Counted from the stretch's first letter, positions 1-8,795 are shown. The stretch is DNA of 64,000 bases from Sulfurimonas xiamenensis (GCF_009258045.1 NZ_CP041166.1:1116001-1180000); one strand, 5' to 3'. Notes: generated by a model from the letters alone, not told the origin. A program made the numbers and translations.

Positions 1-38
1 TTTATAAGATAATCAACCATCTCATTGTTTGAGTACAT
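1..38 (-). CDS. Start of an unidentified gene, cut by the window edge
   Basis: An ATG at 38-36 on the minus strand opens a frame reading MYSNNEMVDYLI before the window ends. It is preceded by a strong Shine-Dalgarno (AAGGAGGGAT) at normal spacing and lies 12 nt after the stop of alanine dehydrogenase, so it is probably the next gene of that operon. Twelve residues are too few to name a family. Confidence 0.6.
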   Translation of the reverse strand, partial: MYSNNEMVDYLI

Positions 39-50
39 AACTATCCCTCC

Positions 51-1160
51 TTACAAAAGTGATTCAAGAGCTTTAAACTCTAGATTGTGAGCCTCGGCAA
101 CAGCGCGATTTGTTAAAGCTCCATTAAAAACATTGACTCCCAAAGCCAATGATGCATCATTTTCAATAGTCTTAATCACTCCATCCTTTGCCAATTTTCT
201 CACATAAGAAATCGTTGCATTTGAGAGCGCTACGGTAGATGTTTTCGGATAGGCTCCTGGCATATTTGCCACACAGTAGTGTAATACTCCCTCTTCTATA
301 AAGGTGGGGTTTGTGTGAGTTGTAGGGCGAGAAGCTTCGGAAATACCTCCCTGGTCTATCGCTATATCCACAAGCACGGCTCCCTCTTTCATCTCTTTTA
401 ATATCTCGAGTGAAATAAGCTTCGGCGTCGCCGCTCCGCCATGAACGAGTACCGCACCGACAACCATATCTGAACTCTTTATAGCCTCTAAAAAAGCATT
501 TTTAGAGTACAAAAGAGTTTTTACATAAGGAAGCTGCTTTTTTAACTCCTCCAATTTTGGTGAGGTTCTATTGATAACCGTTACATCCGCTCCCATTCCT
601 AAAGCTATCTTAGCCGCGTTAAATCCGGCATTACCTGCGCCTACTACCAAAACTTTTGCCGCCTCTACCCCGTCTGAACCGCTTATTAAAACACCCTCAC
701 CGCCTTTATAACGGCTAAGATGATAGGCTCCGACAATCGGCGCCATAAAGCCTGCTATTTTACTCATTGGTTTTAAAAGAGGAAGTTCATTGTCTATTGT
801 AACCGTCTCATAAGCAATCGCGCAAACTCTCTTTTGCATTAAAACAAGAGTAAGTTCTTTTAAAGGAGCAAGATGCAGATAACAAAAGAGAGTATGCTTC
901 TCATTTAAAAAACCGTACTCTGAGGATTGCGGCTCTTTTACTTTTACTATTAATGTTGCTTCTTTATAAAGCTCTTTGGCGCTTATTGCTATTTTTGCAC
1001 CCGCTTTTATATAATCCTCATCAGTAAAACCGCTTCCGATTCCTGCACTGCTTTGAACAACTACTTTATGCCCCTCATCAACCAACAAGCCAATATTTGA
1101 AGGGGTTATTCCAACGCGAAACTCATCGGTTTTCACCTCTTTTGGAACTCCGATAATCAT
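51..1160 (-). CDS. ald: Alanine dehydrogenase
   Basis: Catalyses NAD-dependent reversible deamination of L-alanine to pyruvate and ammonia in the cytoplasm. The 369-residue length is usual for the family. The N-terminal domain carries the substrate residues expected from known AlaDH structures: Arg15 (FRVGI), Lys75 (VKVKEP) and His96 (YLHLAP). A Rossmann segment near residue 170 reads VLVVGAGNAG and ends in an NAD-type acidic/Asn-Arg turn, and VDIAIDQGG matches the catalytic Asp region. The ATG start has AAGGAG upstream. It is followed closely by another minus-strand gene at the window edge. The PntA transhydrogenase family is related but is longer and membrane-associated, so AlaDH is favoured. 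Confidence 0.95.
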   Translation of the reverse strand: MIIGVPKEVKTDEFRVGITPSNIGLLVDEGHKVVVQSSAGIGSGFTDEDYIKAGAKIAISAKELYKEATLIVKVKEPQSSEYGFLNEKHTLFCYLHLAPLKELTLVLMQKRVCAIAYETVTIDNELPLLKPMSKIAGFMAPIVGAYHLSRYKGGEGVLISGSDGVEAAKVLVVGAGNAGFNAAKIALGMGADVTVINRTSPKLEELKKQLPYVKTLLYSKNAFLEAIKSSDMVVGAVLVHGGAATPKLISLEILKEMKEGAVLVDIAIDQGGISEASRPTTHTNPTFIEEGVLHYCVANMPGAYPKTSTVALSNATISYVRKLAKDGVIKTIENDASLALGVNVFNGALTNRAVAEAHNLEFKALESLL

Positions 1161-1193
1161 ATCTTAACTCCTTAATTGTAATAAATTTATTGT

Positions 1194-1466
1194 CTAAAAA
1201 TCATAAAACCAATCTTTTGATTTTCTTGAAAAAGGGTACTGCTTATAAAACTCTTCTTCATCTAAAACAAATCTAAAATTTTGCATATACTTATTTATAA
1301 GCTTATAGGCTTCATTTATCTCTTTAAACTTTTTTGCATCACCCTGTGGCATATCAGGATGATATATTTTTGATAATTTAAGATACTTCTCTTTTAATTC
1401 AGCCTGTGTTATACGCGTCACTATATCTAAAGCTTCAAGAGCTTTTTCAAACTTTTCATAATTCAT
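1194..1466 (-). CDS. Short J-domain (DnaJ-like) protein
   Basis: A 90-residue protein made almost entirely of a J-domain. The HPD tripeptide that stimulates Hsp70 ATPase is at residues 36-38 (IYHPDMPQG), flanked by the expected amphipathic helices (EKYLKLSKIYHPD and FKEINEAYKLI). It lacks the Gly/Phe region, zinc fingers and C-terminal substrate domains of DnaJ, so it should act as a specialised DnaK co-chaperone. The C-terminal tail of about 25 residues is unrecognised. It sits 3 nt after the glycerophosphodiesterase stop and is probably cotranscribed with it. Confidence 0.85.
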   Translation of the reverse strand: MNYEKFEKALEALDIVTRITQAELKEKYLKLSKIYHPDMPQGDAKKFKEINEAYKLINKYMQNFRFVLDEEEFYKQYPFSRKSKDWFYDF

Positions 1467-1469
1467 AAA

Positions 1470-2252
1470 CTATATCACTTTTAATTTTTTATTTAAACAA
1501 TCACTAAATATGTAATTAACACCGATCTCAAAAAGCTCTTTTGCCAGCTGAGGATTATTTACTGTATAAACACCTACAAAAAAACCGGTTTCTCTTAACA
1601 TTTTAACTTTTGTTTTATCTACTAAGGCATTATCAATATGATAAGCATCTACCTTCAAACTCTTTAGATACTCAAGAAGATTATCAGGATCTCTTCCCTC
1701 AACCAAAGCTGCGCTGGGCACATTTGGCAGCTTTTCTTTAACTATTATTAAATATTCATGCCTAAACGATGAGATCAAAACACGCTCCTGCACTCCTGCC
1801 TCTTCTATCTCTTTTGCAATTGTTTCTATAACTATTCTATCCTCAAAACAGTTAGACATATCTTTAATTTCAATATTTATAAACAGACTATTCTCTTTTA
1901 TAAATTCTAATGCCCTCTTAAGAGTCAAAAGTGGCTCTTTATGATTTTTATATTTGTAAAACCAGCTTCCATAATCCAACATGCAAAGTTCTTCAAACAT
2001 AAAATCGCAAACTCTGTAGGGTTTTTTATCTCTAAAAGAGTCGATTTCGGCTATATTGGTAGTTCTTTGAAGCGTATTATCATGCATAACTATAACTGTC
2101 CTATCTTTGCTTAGCTGAACATCTATCTCTATAAAATCACACTTTCCTATGCTCTTTTTTAACGCCGAAAGAGTGTTTTCGGGTGCGATAGAGCGTGCAC
2201 CTCTGTGAGCGGCGACAAGACCCTTTTTCTTCATTAGTTCTAAAAATTTCAT
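1470..2252 (-). CDS. Glycerophosphodiester phosphodiesterase
   Basis: A GDPD-family TIM barrel of 260 residues that hydrolyses glycerophosphodiesters to glycerol 3-phosphate and an alcohol. The hallmark residues are visible: His16 in HRGAR, ENT at 25-27, EIDVQLS at 42-48 (metal ligands Glu42 and Asp44) and His57 in VMHDNTL. The C-terminal part has the usual GVYTVNN and FSD strands. There is no signal peptide, so a cytoplasmic UgpQ-type enzyme is more likely than periplasmic GlpQ. Gene start lies only about 78 nt from the start of the divergent MFS gene, so the two share a short promoter region. Confidence 0.93.
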   Translation of the reverse strand: MKFLELMKKKGLVAAHRGARSIAPENTLSALKKSIGKCDFIEIDVQLSKDRTVIVMHDNTLQRTTNIAEIDSFRDKKPYRVCDFMFEELCMLDYGSWFYKYKNHKEPLLTLKRALEFIKENSLFINIEIKDMSNCFEDRIVIETIAKEIEEAGVQERVLISSFRHEYLIIVKEKLPNVPSAALVEGRDPDNLLEYLKSLKVDAYHIDNALVDKTKVKMLRETGFFVGVYTVNNPQLAKELFEIGVNYIFSDCLNKKLKVI

Positions 2253-2329
2253 GCACTATTCTATCATTTATTTTATCCAATCTCATCTTTTGTGGTAAAA
2301 TTGGTGCGAAATTAAAAGAGGCGGCATCT

Positions 2330-3601
2330 ATGCAAGAGAGTAAAAAAACCATCTACTCGTGGGCACTTTACGACTGGGCGAACTCTGCATACGCAACAAC
2401 CGTTATGGCAGGCTTTTTCCCACTCTTTTTCAAATCATACTACAGTGCAGATGTAGCGGTTACCACTAGTACCGCCCATCTTGGGATTGCCAGCTCAATA
2501 TCGAGCCTTGTAATCGTGTTTATCGCTCCGCTCCTGGGCTCTATTGCGGATGTTCACTCTCTTAAAAAAAGATATCTTTTCCTATTTGCTTATCTCGGCA
2601 TATTGATGAGCGCAATGCTCTCTCTTGTTGGAGTAGGAGAGTGGCAGGCGGCACTTTTTATATATATTCTAGGCAATATAGGTTTTATGGGCTCAAACAT
2701 ATTTTATGACGGGCTTTTAAAATCCGTCTCAACCAAAAAAAGTGTCGATTTTGTCTCGGGGCTTGGCTTTTCGCTCGGCTATCTCGGCGGGGGAGTACTC
2801 TTTAGCATAAATGTCTGGATGTTTCAGGATTTTGAATTTTTTGGGTTTGAAAACCAAGCCGCTGCCATAAAAGCATCATTCGTAAGTGTCGCGCTCTGGT
2901 GGGCGTTCTTCTCCATCCCCCTCCTTCTGTTCGTAAAGGAGGACAAAAGCACCAACGCAGCTGCAACGACAAAACTAAAAGATGGATATTTACGACTAAA
3001 AAAAACTTTCTCTAAGATCAGGCAGCTTAGACATCTATCCCTCTTTTTAGTAGCCTACTGGCTCTACATAGACGGCGTAGATACAATTATCAGGATGGCG
3101 GTAGATTACGGAATGGCGCTTGGATTTGACTCTTCAAACCTTATTTTAGCTCTTTTACTTGTTCAGTTTGTCGGATTTCCCGCAACGCTTCTCTTTACTA
3201 AAATATCTGAGATCATGGGCACAAAGGGTGCGATTTATCTTGCCATCGCTATCTATCTATTTATAATTATATGGGCGGCTCAGATGATGGAGGTTTGGGA
3301 ATTTTATATGCTTGCAGTGATGATCGCTCTTGTTCAAGGCGGTATTCAGGCACTTAGCCGCTCATACTACTCAAGGATGATTCCAGAGGGATACTCCGCC
3401 GAGTTTTTCGGTTTTTACAACTTTATAGGCAAATTTGCGGCGATTTTCGGACCTCTTCTTATAGCCATTGTAGCACTTGTATCCCAAAACTCAAGAGTAT
3501 CTATCGCCTCTATCTCTATTTTGTTTATTATAGGCGCAATTCTGCTCTACTTCGTAGATGAGAAAAAAGGAGAAAAAGAGCTCAAAGATGCTCTTCTCTA
3601 G
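2330..3601 (+). CDS. MFS transporter, UMF1/ATG22-like family
   Basis: A membrane protein of 423 residues with about 12 hydrophobic segments. The N-terminal signature WALYDWANSAYATTV is characteristic of the UMF1/Atg22-like branch of the major facilitator superfamily, and the mid-protein RSYYSRMIPEG resembles the second-half MFS loop. The frame stays open upstream to 2195, but the ATG at 2330 is chosen because AGAGG lies before it, the signature begins a few residues later, and the upstream part runs into the divergent gene. Substrate unknown. Its 3' end overlaps the convergent acyltransferase gene by 20 nt. Confidence 0.9.
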   Translation: MQESKKTIYSWALYDWANSAYATTVMAGFFPLFFKSYYSADVAVTTSTAHLGIASSISSLVIVFIAPLLGSIADVHSLKKRYLFLFAYLGILMSAMLSLVGVGEWQAALFIYILGNIGFMGSNIFYDGLLKSVSTKKSVDFVSGLGFSLGYLGGGVLFSINVWMFQDFEFFGFENQAAAIKASFVSVALWWAFFSIPLLLFVKEDKSTNAAATTKLKDGYLRLKKTFSKIRQLRHLSLFLVAYWLYIDGVDTIIRMAVDYGMALGFDSSNLILALLLVQFVGFPATLLFTKISEIMGTKGAIYLAIAIYLFIIIWAAQMMEVWEFYMLAVMIALVQGGIQALSRSYYSRMIPEGYSAEFFGFYNFIGKFAAIFGPLLIAIVALVSQNSRVSIASISILFIIGAILLYFVDEKKGEKELKDALL

Positions 3602-4886
3602 AGCGTTTAAGCTCGCGCTCTATAGCATCTCTAACTCTCTTTACTATCTCGCCATACTCCATAGAGTGCGGCTCTATAGGCTCTAAAAATGTCACCCTTA
3701 TTTTTCTTGGTCTTGGGAAAAGCATTCCTGCTCTAAGTGCTTCAAAACTGCCGTCAATTACAACTGGGATGATGGGTGTCTTAAATGTTTTAGAGAGCAT
3801 AGCAAAGTATGGTCTAAACTCCAAAAGTTCTCTATCTCTTGTTCTAGCCCCCTCAGGAAAAATAACTAGATTATTTCCGCTTCTTATAGGAAGTGCGCAG
3901 TAGATCATCGTCTCTTTAAGGTTTTCGTTTGCATCTATCAAGATGGTCTGTCCATGTTTTGCAATAGGCTTTAAGAGTTTTGTACCAAAGACCTGTTTAT
4001 ATGCCAGAAAAAAGGTTTTTTTTAAAGTTTTGTACGGCAATGCGGACTCTATAAAAAATCCGTCAAGCATACTCTGATGTGAAGGCGCTATTATGCATGC
4101 CTTTGATGAAATATTTTCAATCCCTCTGACTTCAAAACGAAAATATAACCTAAAAAACGGATAAAGAAGAGTCTTATATAGAGACATAATAAAAGGAGAG
4201 TATACTAGTTTTTCACTGCTTTGCTCTCTTAGCAGTTCATCCCATTCTGGTTTGACAACTCCTATCTTTTTTGCATTGACTTTTATGTAACTATAGAGTG
4301 ACTCAAGTTTCATAATTTTTGAGAAAGCAGCTTCATCTATTTTTACTCCAAAACTCTCTTCAATAAAAACAAAAAGCTCTACATAATTAAGCGAATCAAG
4401 TTCAAGGTCAAGTTCGAGATGAGAAGATGGCAAGATCTCTTTTTTAGTCAAAGTTGCTATATATGATTTTAAAATTTTATATACCTCATCACTGGGTTCA
4501 TCTTGAGTTGAAATATTATCGTTTTTATCTGATACAAGAAATTCTTTAAGCACCGTCTTGTCAATCTCGCCTGATTTTGTCTTTACAAGCGGTTTTGTTA
4601 AAATTTTATAGCCCTTTACCTTCTCTTGCTCAAGAGCTTTCATATTGTAAAGCTCAATTGCATACCATTTTATCTCATCTTCTATATTTATAATTTTTGC
4701 TTCTTTTAAAGCATTAAAATCAGGATAAACAAATGCAAAAGGATAACCATTAAATATAATTACTCCAATCTCATCAATAAACGAAGTATAAGATAATATC
4801 TTCTCCTCTATTTTATGTAAATCCATCTTTTCTCTTAATTCTAAATTTTTAAATCTATAGTATCCAAGATGCAAATCTATTGTCAA
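3582..4886 (-). CDS. Composite protein: AMP-ligase C-terminal-like region, acyl carrier domain, PlsC acyltransferase
   Basis: A 434-residue, three-part protein. Residues 1 to about 115 resemble the C-terminal lid of acyl-CoA/AMP-forming ligases (KTKSGEIDKTVLKEFL looks like the conserved lid lysine loop), but no adenylation core precedes it. Residues about 130-210 look like an acyl carrier protein, with the phosphopantetheine serine in LELDSLNYVEL. Residues about 225-434 are a PlsC-type 1-acyl-glycerol-3-phosphate acyltransferase with HQSMLD (the HX4D motif) and FPEGARTR. An ACP-tethered acyl group might be handed to lysophosphatidic acid; this is inference. The full frame begins with TTG at 4886; an ATG at 4826 is an alternative start. 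It is divergent from pgsA, another phospholipid gene. Confidence 0.8.
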   Translation of the reverse strand: MTIDLHLGYYRFKNLELREKMDLHKIEEKILSYTSFIDEIGVIIFNGYPFAFVYPDFNALKEAKIINIEDEIKWYAIELYNMKALEQEKVKGYKILTKPLVKTKSGEIDKTVLKEFLVSDKNDNISTQDEPSDEVYKILKSYIATLTKKEILPSSHLELDLELDSLNYVELFVFIEESFGVKIDEAAFSKIMKLESLYSYIKVNAKKIGVVKPEWDELLREQSSEKLVYSPFIMSLYKTLLYPFFRLYFRFEVRGIENISSKACIIAPSHQSMLDGFFIESALPYKTLKKTFFLAYKQVFGTKLLKPIAKHGQTILIDANENLKETMIYCALPIRSGNNLVIFPEGARTRDRELLEFRPYFAMLSKTFKTPIIPVVIDGSFEALRAGMLFPRPRKIRVTFLEPIEPHSMEYGEIVKRVRDAIERELKRSREEHL

Positions 4887-4959
4887 GCATAATTATAATA
4901 TCAAGCCTAAATTAAGAGCCAAAAAGTTAAAATACACCAATAAATAAATAAGGTAATTT

Positions 4960-5511
4960 TTGTTAAATCTTCCTAATATACTAGCGTTTTCACGCATTTT
5001 TTTAGCACCGTTTATGTTTTGGGTTATTTTGAATCCCGACTATTTTACTGACAATGGTTACCATATAACATGGAACTACTACTTTGCTTCGCTTCTTTTT
5101 GTGCTGGCAAGTGTTACGGACTTTTTTGACGGTTACATCGCAAGAGAGTGGAACCAGATGACAATGCTTGGTGCCATTATTGATCCTCTTGCTGATAAGA
5201 TGCTTATAATTGCCGCATTTTTAGGGCTTATGATGATAGGAGAAGCAAATGCATGGGCTATCTACATTATCATCATCCGCGAGCTTTTTATAACCGGAAT
5301 CCGCACCGTAGCCGTAAGTGAGGGGTTAAGCGTAAAAGCATCATGGGCAGGAAAGGTAAAAACCGTTGTACAGATGATTGCCATCGGATTTTTGCTTATG
5401 CACTGGCCCCTTGGAAGTGAACTTCTCTGGTTGGCAGTCGTGCTCACGCTCTACTCAGGCTTTGAATATCTTTGGGAGTTTAGAAGAGCACTCTTGGGAG
5501 TTAAAAAGTAA
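4960..5511 (+). CDS. pgsA: CDP-diacylglycerol-glycerol-3-phosphate 3-phosphatidyltransferase
   Basis: Makes phosphatidylglycerol phosphate from CDP-diacylglycerol and glycerol 3-phosphate in the inner membrane. At 183 residues it has the usual size and about five membrane segments. The CDP-alcohol phosphotransferase signature is complete: D54..DG58..AR62 then G71, D75 and D79 (SVTDFFDGYIAREW and GAIIDPLADK). The start codon is TTG at 4960, supported by AAGG about 6 nt upstream and by alignment of the MLNLPNILAFSR start with the family. The stop codon overlaps the rseP ATG (TAATG), indicating translational coupling. Confidence 0.95.
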   Translation: MLNLPNILAFSRIFLAPFMFWVILNPDYFTDNGYHITWNYYFASLLFVLASVTDFFDGYIAREWNQMTMLGAIIDPLADKMLIIAAFLGLMMIGEANAWAIYIIIIRELFITGIRTVAVSEGLSVKASWAGKVKTVVQMIAIGFLLMHWPLGSELLWLAVVLTLYSGFEYLWEFRRALLGVKK

Positions 5512-6563
5512 TGAGTTTTATAGTATCTCTTTTAGTTCTATCTGCACTTATATTTTTTCATGAATTAGGACACTATTTTGCAGCCCGCGCGATGGGTGTT
5601 TATATTGAAACTTTCAGTATTGGTTTTGGACGAAAAATAGCTTCTTTTCATAAATGGGGCACTGAATGGAAATTAGCACTTTTTCCTCTTGGCGGTTATG
5701 TCAAAATGAAAGGACAAGATGATAGTGATCCCTCTAAAAAAAGTTATGATATAGACAGTTACAATGTAAAAACACCATCTCAAAAGATATTTATTCTTCT
5801 AGCAGGTCCTCTTGCAAACTTTGTTTTAGCATTTTTTCTCTACTTTATAATAGCTTTAGGCGGACCAAATATTCTTTCACCTGTAATTGGCGAAGTTGTA
5901 AAAGATTCTCCCGCTTTTGTTGCAGGATTAGAAACAAATGACACCATTCGTTCCATTAACGGCGTAGAAATCACTACATGGAAAGAGATGGCAGAAATTA
6001 TTGAAAAATCAGAAGGTTCTTTAAATATAGAACTTGAGAGAGCAGGATATATTCACTTTATAACACTTATGCCAAAAATCACGCAGACAACAAATATGTT
6101 TAACGAAGTGATTGAGAAGAAGATGATTGGAATCGGCAGTGCAGGAGTTTCTCATAAACTTGAATTGAACCCAGGCGAAACACTCTCCTATGCAACTGAT
6201 CAAACCATTCAAGCATCGACTCTTATTTTTACAGGACTTAAAAAACTCATTGTCGGAGAAGTGCCGGCAAAAGAGCTTGGAGGTGTTATATCTATAGTAA
6301 AACTTACTTCCGACGCGACAGATGCGGGCTGGATGAGTGTTCTTTTTTTTGCTGCTCTTATATCTGTAAATCTTGGCGTTTTAAATCTGCTTCCCATTCC
6401 GGCACTTGACGGCGGGCATATAATGTTTAATCTTTATGAGCTTATACTTAGAAGAGAGGTAAGCGAAGAGATTATGATAAAGCTGACTATTGCAGGATGG
6501 GTAATTCTCTTTTCACTTATGGGGCTTGGAATTTACAACGATATAAATAGACTAATAGGATAA
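5511..6563 (+). CDS. rseP: RseP-type site-2 zinc metalloprotease (M50)
   Basis: An intramembrane protease of 350 residues. The zinc motif HELGH is at residues 17-21 in the first membrane helix, and the second metal ligand region is the C-terminal LLPIPALDGGH. One PDZ-like domain lies at about residues 120-200, against two in E. coli RseP. The family cleaves membrane-anchored regulators or leftover signal peptides; the substrate here is unknown. Translationally coupled to pgsA through TAATG and followed 3 nt later by the YggS-family gene. Confidence 0.93.
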   Translation: MSFIVSLLVLSALIFFHELGHYFAARAMGVYIETFSIGFGRKIASFHKWGTEWKLALFPLGGYVKMKGQDDSDPSKKSYDIDSYNVKTPSQKIFILLAGPLANFVLAFFLYFIIALGGPNILSPVIGEVVKDSPAFVAGLETNDTIRSINGVEITTWKEMAEIIEKSEGSLNIELERAGYIHFITLMPKITQTTNMFNEVIEKKMIGIGSAGVSHKLELNPGETLSYATDQTIQASTLIFTGLKKLIVGEVPAKELGGVISIVKLTSDATDAGWMSVLFFAALISVNLGVLNLLPIPALDGGHIMFNLYELILRREVSEEIMIKLTIAGWVILFSLMGLGIYNDINRLIG

Positions 6564-6566
6564 AAA

Positions 6567-7241
6567 ATGAATGACGAAGAATACAAAATTTATATAGATG
6601 ATATTATCAGACGGGTTGAGTCTGCAAGAGTTAAATTTAGCGAATATCAGATTATTAAAATTGTTGCAATTAGCAAATACTCTACAACCAAAGAGATAGA
6701 AAAATTATATAGAATTGGTCAAAGAGCTTTTGGGGAGAACAAAGTTCAAGATCTAAGAGCAAAAAGCAGTGAGCTTGAAGACCTGCCGCTGGAGTGGCAC
6801 TTTGTAGGAAATCTGCAAAAAAACAAGATAAACAACCTTCTGGACATCAACCCTGCTCTTTTTCATGGACTTGATTCGCTAGAGCTTGCACATGAGCTGC
6901 AAAAGAAACTTGAAGCAAGAGAGATGACACTGGAGGCGCTTCTTCAGATAAACTCTGCAAAAGAGGAGTCCAAACACGGCGTAATACCAGAAGATGCGGT
7001 TGCAATTTACAACCAGATAAAAAAAGAGTGTCCAAATATCCACTTAAGAGGCGTTATGAGCATCGGCGCGCATAGTGATAACAGAGCGGTAGTTAAGAAG
7101 AGTTTTGAGACTACTTATGATATCTATAAGCAGTTAGATGGTGCTACGATCTGTTCTATGGGGATGAGCGGGGATTTTGAGCTGGCTATCGAGTGCGGGT
7201 CAAATATGGTTCGTCTCGGCTCAATAATGTTTAATAAGTAA
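6567..7241 (+). CDS. YggS/PLPBP family pyridoxal-phosphate homeostasis protein
   Basis: A single-domain PLP-binding protein of 224 residues. The PLP lysine is Lys37 in VAISKYS. Other family blocks are GENKVQD, WHFVGNLQKNK, and the C-terminal MGMSGDFELAIECGSNMVRLGS, which forms the phosphate-binding end of the barrel. The family buffers free PLP and influences amino acid pools; no enzymatic activity is known. Third gene of the pgsA-rseP-yggS run, with 3 nt spacing. Confidence 0.95.
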   Translation: MNDEEYKIYIDDIIRRVESARVKFSEYQIIKIVAISKYSTTKEIEKLYRIGQRAFGENKVQDLRAKSSELEDLPLEWHFVGNLQKNKINNLLDINPALFHGLDSLELAHELQKKLEAREMTLEALLQINSAKEESKHGVIPEDAVAIYNQIKKECPNIHLRGVMSIGAHSDNRAVVKKSFETTYDIYKQLDGATICSMGMSGDFELAIECGSNMVRLGSIMFNK

Positions 7242-7264
7242 CTCTCCCCCTTAAGAGGAGAGTT
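7240..7264. terminator. Hairpin between convergent genes
   Basis: An 8-bp perfect inverted repeat (AACTCTCC and GGAGAGTT, 9-nt loop) lies exactly between the convergent yggS-family and carbonic anhydrase genes. No T-run follows on either strand, so it may be an intrinsic terminator of weak type or only an mRNA-end stabiliser. Confidence 0.4.
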
Positions 7265-7272
7265 ATCAACTT

Positions 7273-8031
7273 CTACTCTATTACTTTTCTAGCGTTGATA
7301 GGCTGGATAGGTCTATTGTTAGCATGATGGAAAGTATCTAAAAACTCTTTTGTCTGCTCTTTAGAGATAGTCGAGTAGTTTTTAAGAACAAGCCATCTTA
7401 CACCCTCGCTGCACGGCGGAGTAGTTAATGAACCGTTAAATCTGTAGTAATCTTTATCTTCTGGCAAAAGCGCATTTACTTCATCCGCAGAGATACTCAA
7501 AGACTCTTTGCCACCAGCTTTCTTAGGCATTTTAGCCCACACTTTTTTTAGAAACGGATTTTCTGCTCCGTCTTCGAACATCAACCCTACAACCGCTAAA
7601 GAGCCATCTTTTGTTGCATGAACAAAGTGACCTTCAAGAGGGAACTCTTTGCCGTCTATCTGATTCTCACTTGGTGTGTGAAAATGGAACTGAATAAGCG
7701 GAAACTTGATACTATCTACAGTAATACTGCTTCCCGCATCAAAATTAACCTGAATAGTATGACCGTTGTTTATCACAGATGATATACCTGTCTTATAGTC
7801 AAACCCGATCTTCTGCATATTCTCTGCTTCAACTGTTACTTCTGAAGTAATATTGATAGGAGATTGGCTTTTACCATCTTTACACATACTGTAATCAGCA
7901 GAGAGAGTGCCCCAGTTCTCAGGACCTTCGTGTCCAGTATATCCCCAGTGAGCTGCTCCCTCTGATGCTAAAAGAGCTGTACTTAAAAGTAGAGCCGCTA
8001 TACTGCTTCCTAGAACTTTACATAGTTTCAT
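7273..8031 (-). CDS. Alpha-class carbonic anhydrase, exported
   Basis: Interconverts CO2 and bicarbonate in the periplasm. A 252-residue protein with an N-terminal signal peptide (basic start, then a hydrophobic run to about residue 22). The mature part starts with the alpha-CA signature HWGY..EGPENWG. The zinc histidines are in FHFHTPSEN (two) and EGHFVHA (one), and the substrate-pocket block SLTTPPCSEGVRWLVL is intact. QSPINI is also present. Exported alpha-CAs in autotrophs usually help supply or keep inorganic carbon; that role here is inference. Confidence 0.96.
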   Translation of the reverse strand: MKLCKVLGSSIAALLLSTALLASEGAAHWGYTGHEGPENWGTLSADYSMCKDGKSQSPINITSEVTVEAENMQKIGFDYKTGISSVINNGHTIQVNFDAGSSITVDSIKFPLIQFHFHTPSENQIDGKEFPLEGHFVHATKDGSLAVVGLMFEDGAENPFLKKVWAKMPKKAGGKESLSISADEVNALLPEDKDYYRFNGSLTTPPCSEGVRWLVLKNYSTISKEQTKEFLDTFHHANNRPIQPINARKVIE

Positions 8032-8097
8032 TTATGAACCTTTATTATAAGAAATTTTTATTTATAAATTATATCATTAAAATTTAAAACAATATAA

Positions 8098-8769
8098 TTA
8101 ATTAATATTTTTTTCTCTATATCTTACTGCATTTCTAAATGAATTTTCTATACACTCTATTTGATAATCAATCATTTTATAAAATGGATTTAAAAATTTA
8201 TCTAAATCATCTTTATGGAGACTCTCAATCTCCCATTTTTTCAAAAGTTCCAAAACTATTAAAGTTGACTCTATTGTTGATAAACAGTACTCAGCAGGCT
8301 GCTCTTTTATCTTAAACTGTGAAACTCTTGATGTTTCAAAACTTATATGTTTTATATTTTGCAAATTTTTAGACTCTCTTATCATCTTAAGCGAACATGC
8401 CCAAGTCGAATCTATAATAAATATTGCCATATCTTTTGTATTATCAATATTTTTTTCAAAATCTATGCTTTTCACACTTATATTAATGGCATCTTTTGAT
8501 GGATAAAGTATATAACTTTGATATGTTGAGATTATCTCATTTATAGCACCATTGTTTGTAAAATCAATGCCAACAAAAAGTTCTGAGTTTTTAAGAGACA
8601 GGTGAGTTAAATGCCCCGTACCGTTTTTTACTTTTTTAAACTCTTTTGGATGCATAAGTATTACAAACTTTGTCTTTGTCTCTATAGGATTAACATATCC
8701 GCACATGCATGAACTTTTGGGTCTGTAACAACTATAACACTTCTCTCTATCACCATAATATGTTTTCAT
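8098..8769 (-). CDS. DTW-domain protein, probable tRNA-uridine aminocarboxypropyltransferase (TapT-like)
   Basis: A 223-residue member of the DTW family, which transfers the 3-amino-3-carboxypropyl group of S-adenosylmethionine to tRNA uridine (acp3U). The N-terminal metal-type cluster C11-x2-C14-x6-C21-x-C23 is visible, and the name-giving motif appears as DSTW in IIDSTWACSLKM. Bacterial enzymes with this domain are TapT/YfiP; the exact tRNA position cannot be read from sequence. The ATG has no Shine-Dalgarno, while a TATAAT lies 7 nt upstream, so the mRNA may be leaderless. Confidence 0.85.
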   Translation of the reverse strand: MKTYYGDREKCYSCYRPKSSCMCGYVNPIETKTKFVILMHPKEFKKVKNGTGHLTHLSLKNSELFVGIDFTNNGAINEIISTYQSYILYPSKDAINISVKSIDFEKNIDNTKDMAIFIIDSTWACSLKMIRESKNLQNIKHISFETSRVSQFKIKEQPAEYCLSTIESTLIVLELLKKWEIESLHKDDLDKFLNPFYKMIDYQIECIENSFRNAVRYREKNIN

Positions 8770-8795
8770 AAAGCGAATTATACTAAAATTGCGCT
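8770..8795. promoter_or_regulatory. 26-bp divergent promoter with two -10 boxes, predicted leaderless on both sides
   Basis: The whole gap between two divergent start codons is 26 bp. On the plus strand TAAAAT at 8784-8789 ends 6 nt before the baiN-like ATG at 8796. On the minus strand TATAAT at 8782-8777 ends 7 nt before the DTW ATG at 8769. A start site about 7 nt past each -10 box would fall on, or within one nt of, each ATG, and neither gene has a Shine-Dalgarno. Confidence 0.55.

Noticed and set aside
2195-2329. Upstream extension of the MFS gene by 45 residues
   Set aside because: It runs into the divergent glycerophosphodiesterase gene, has no ribosome site, and the family signature starts after the ATG at 2330.
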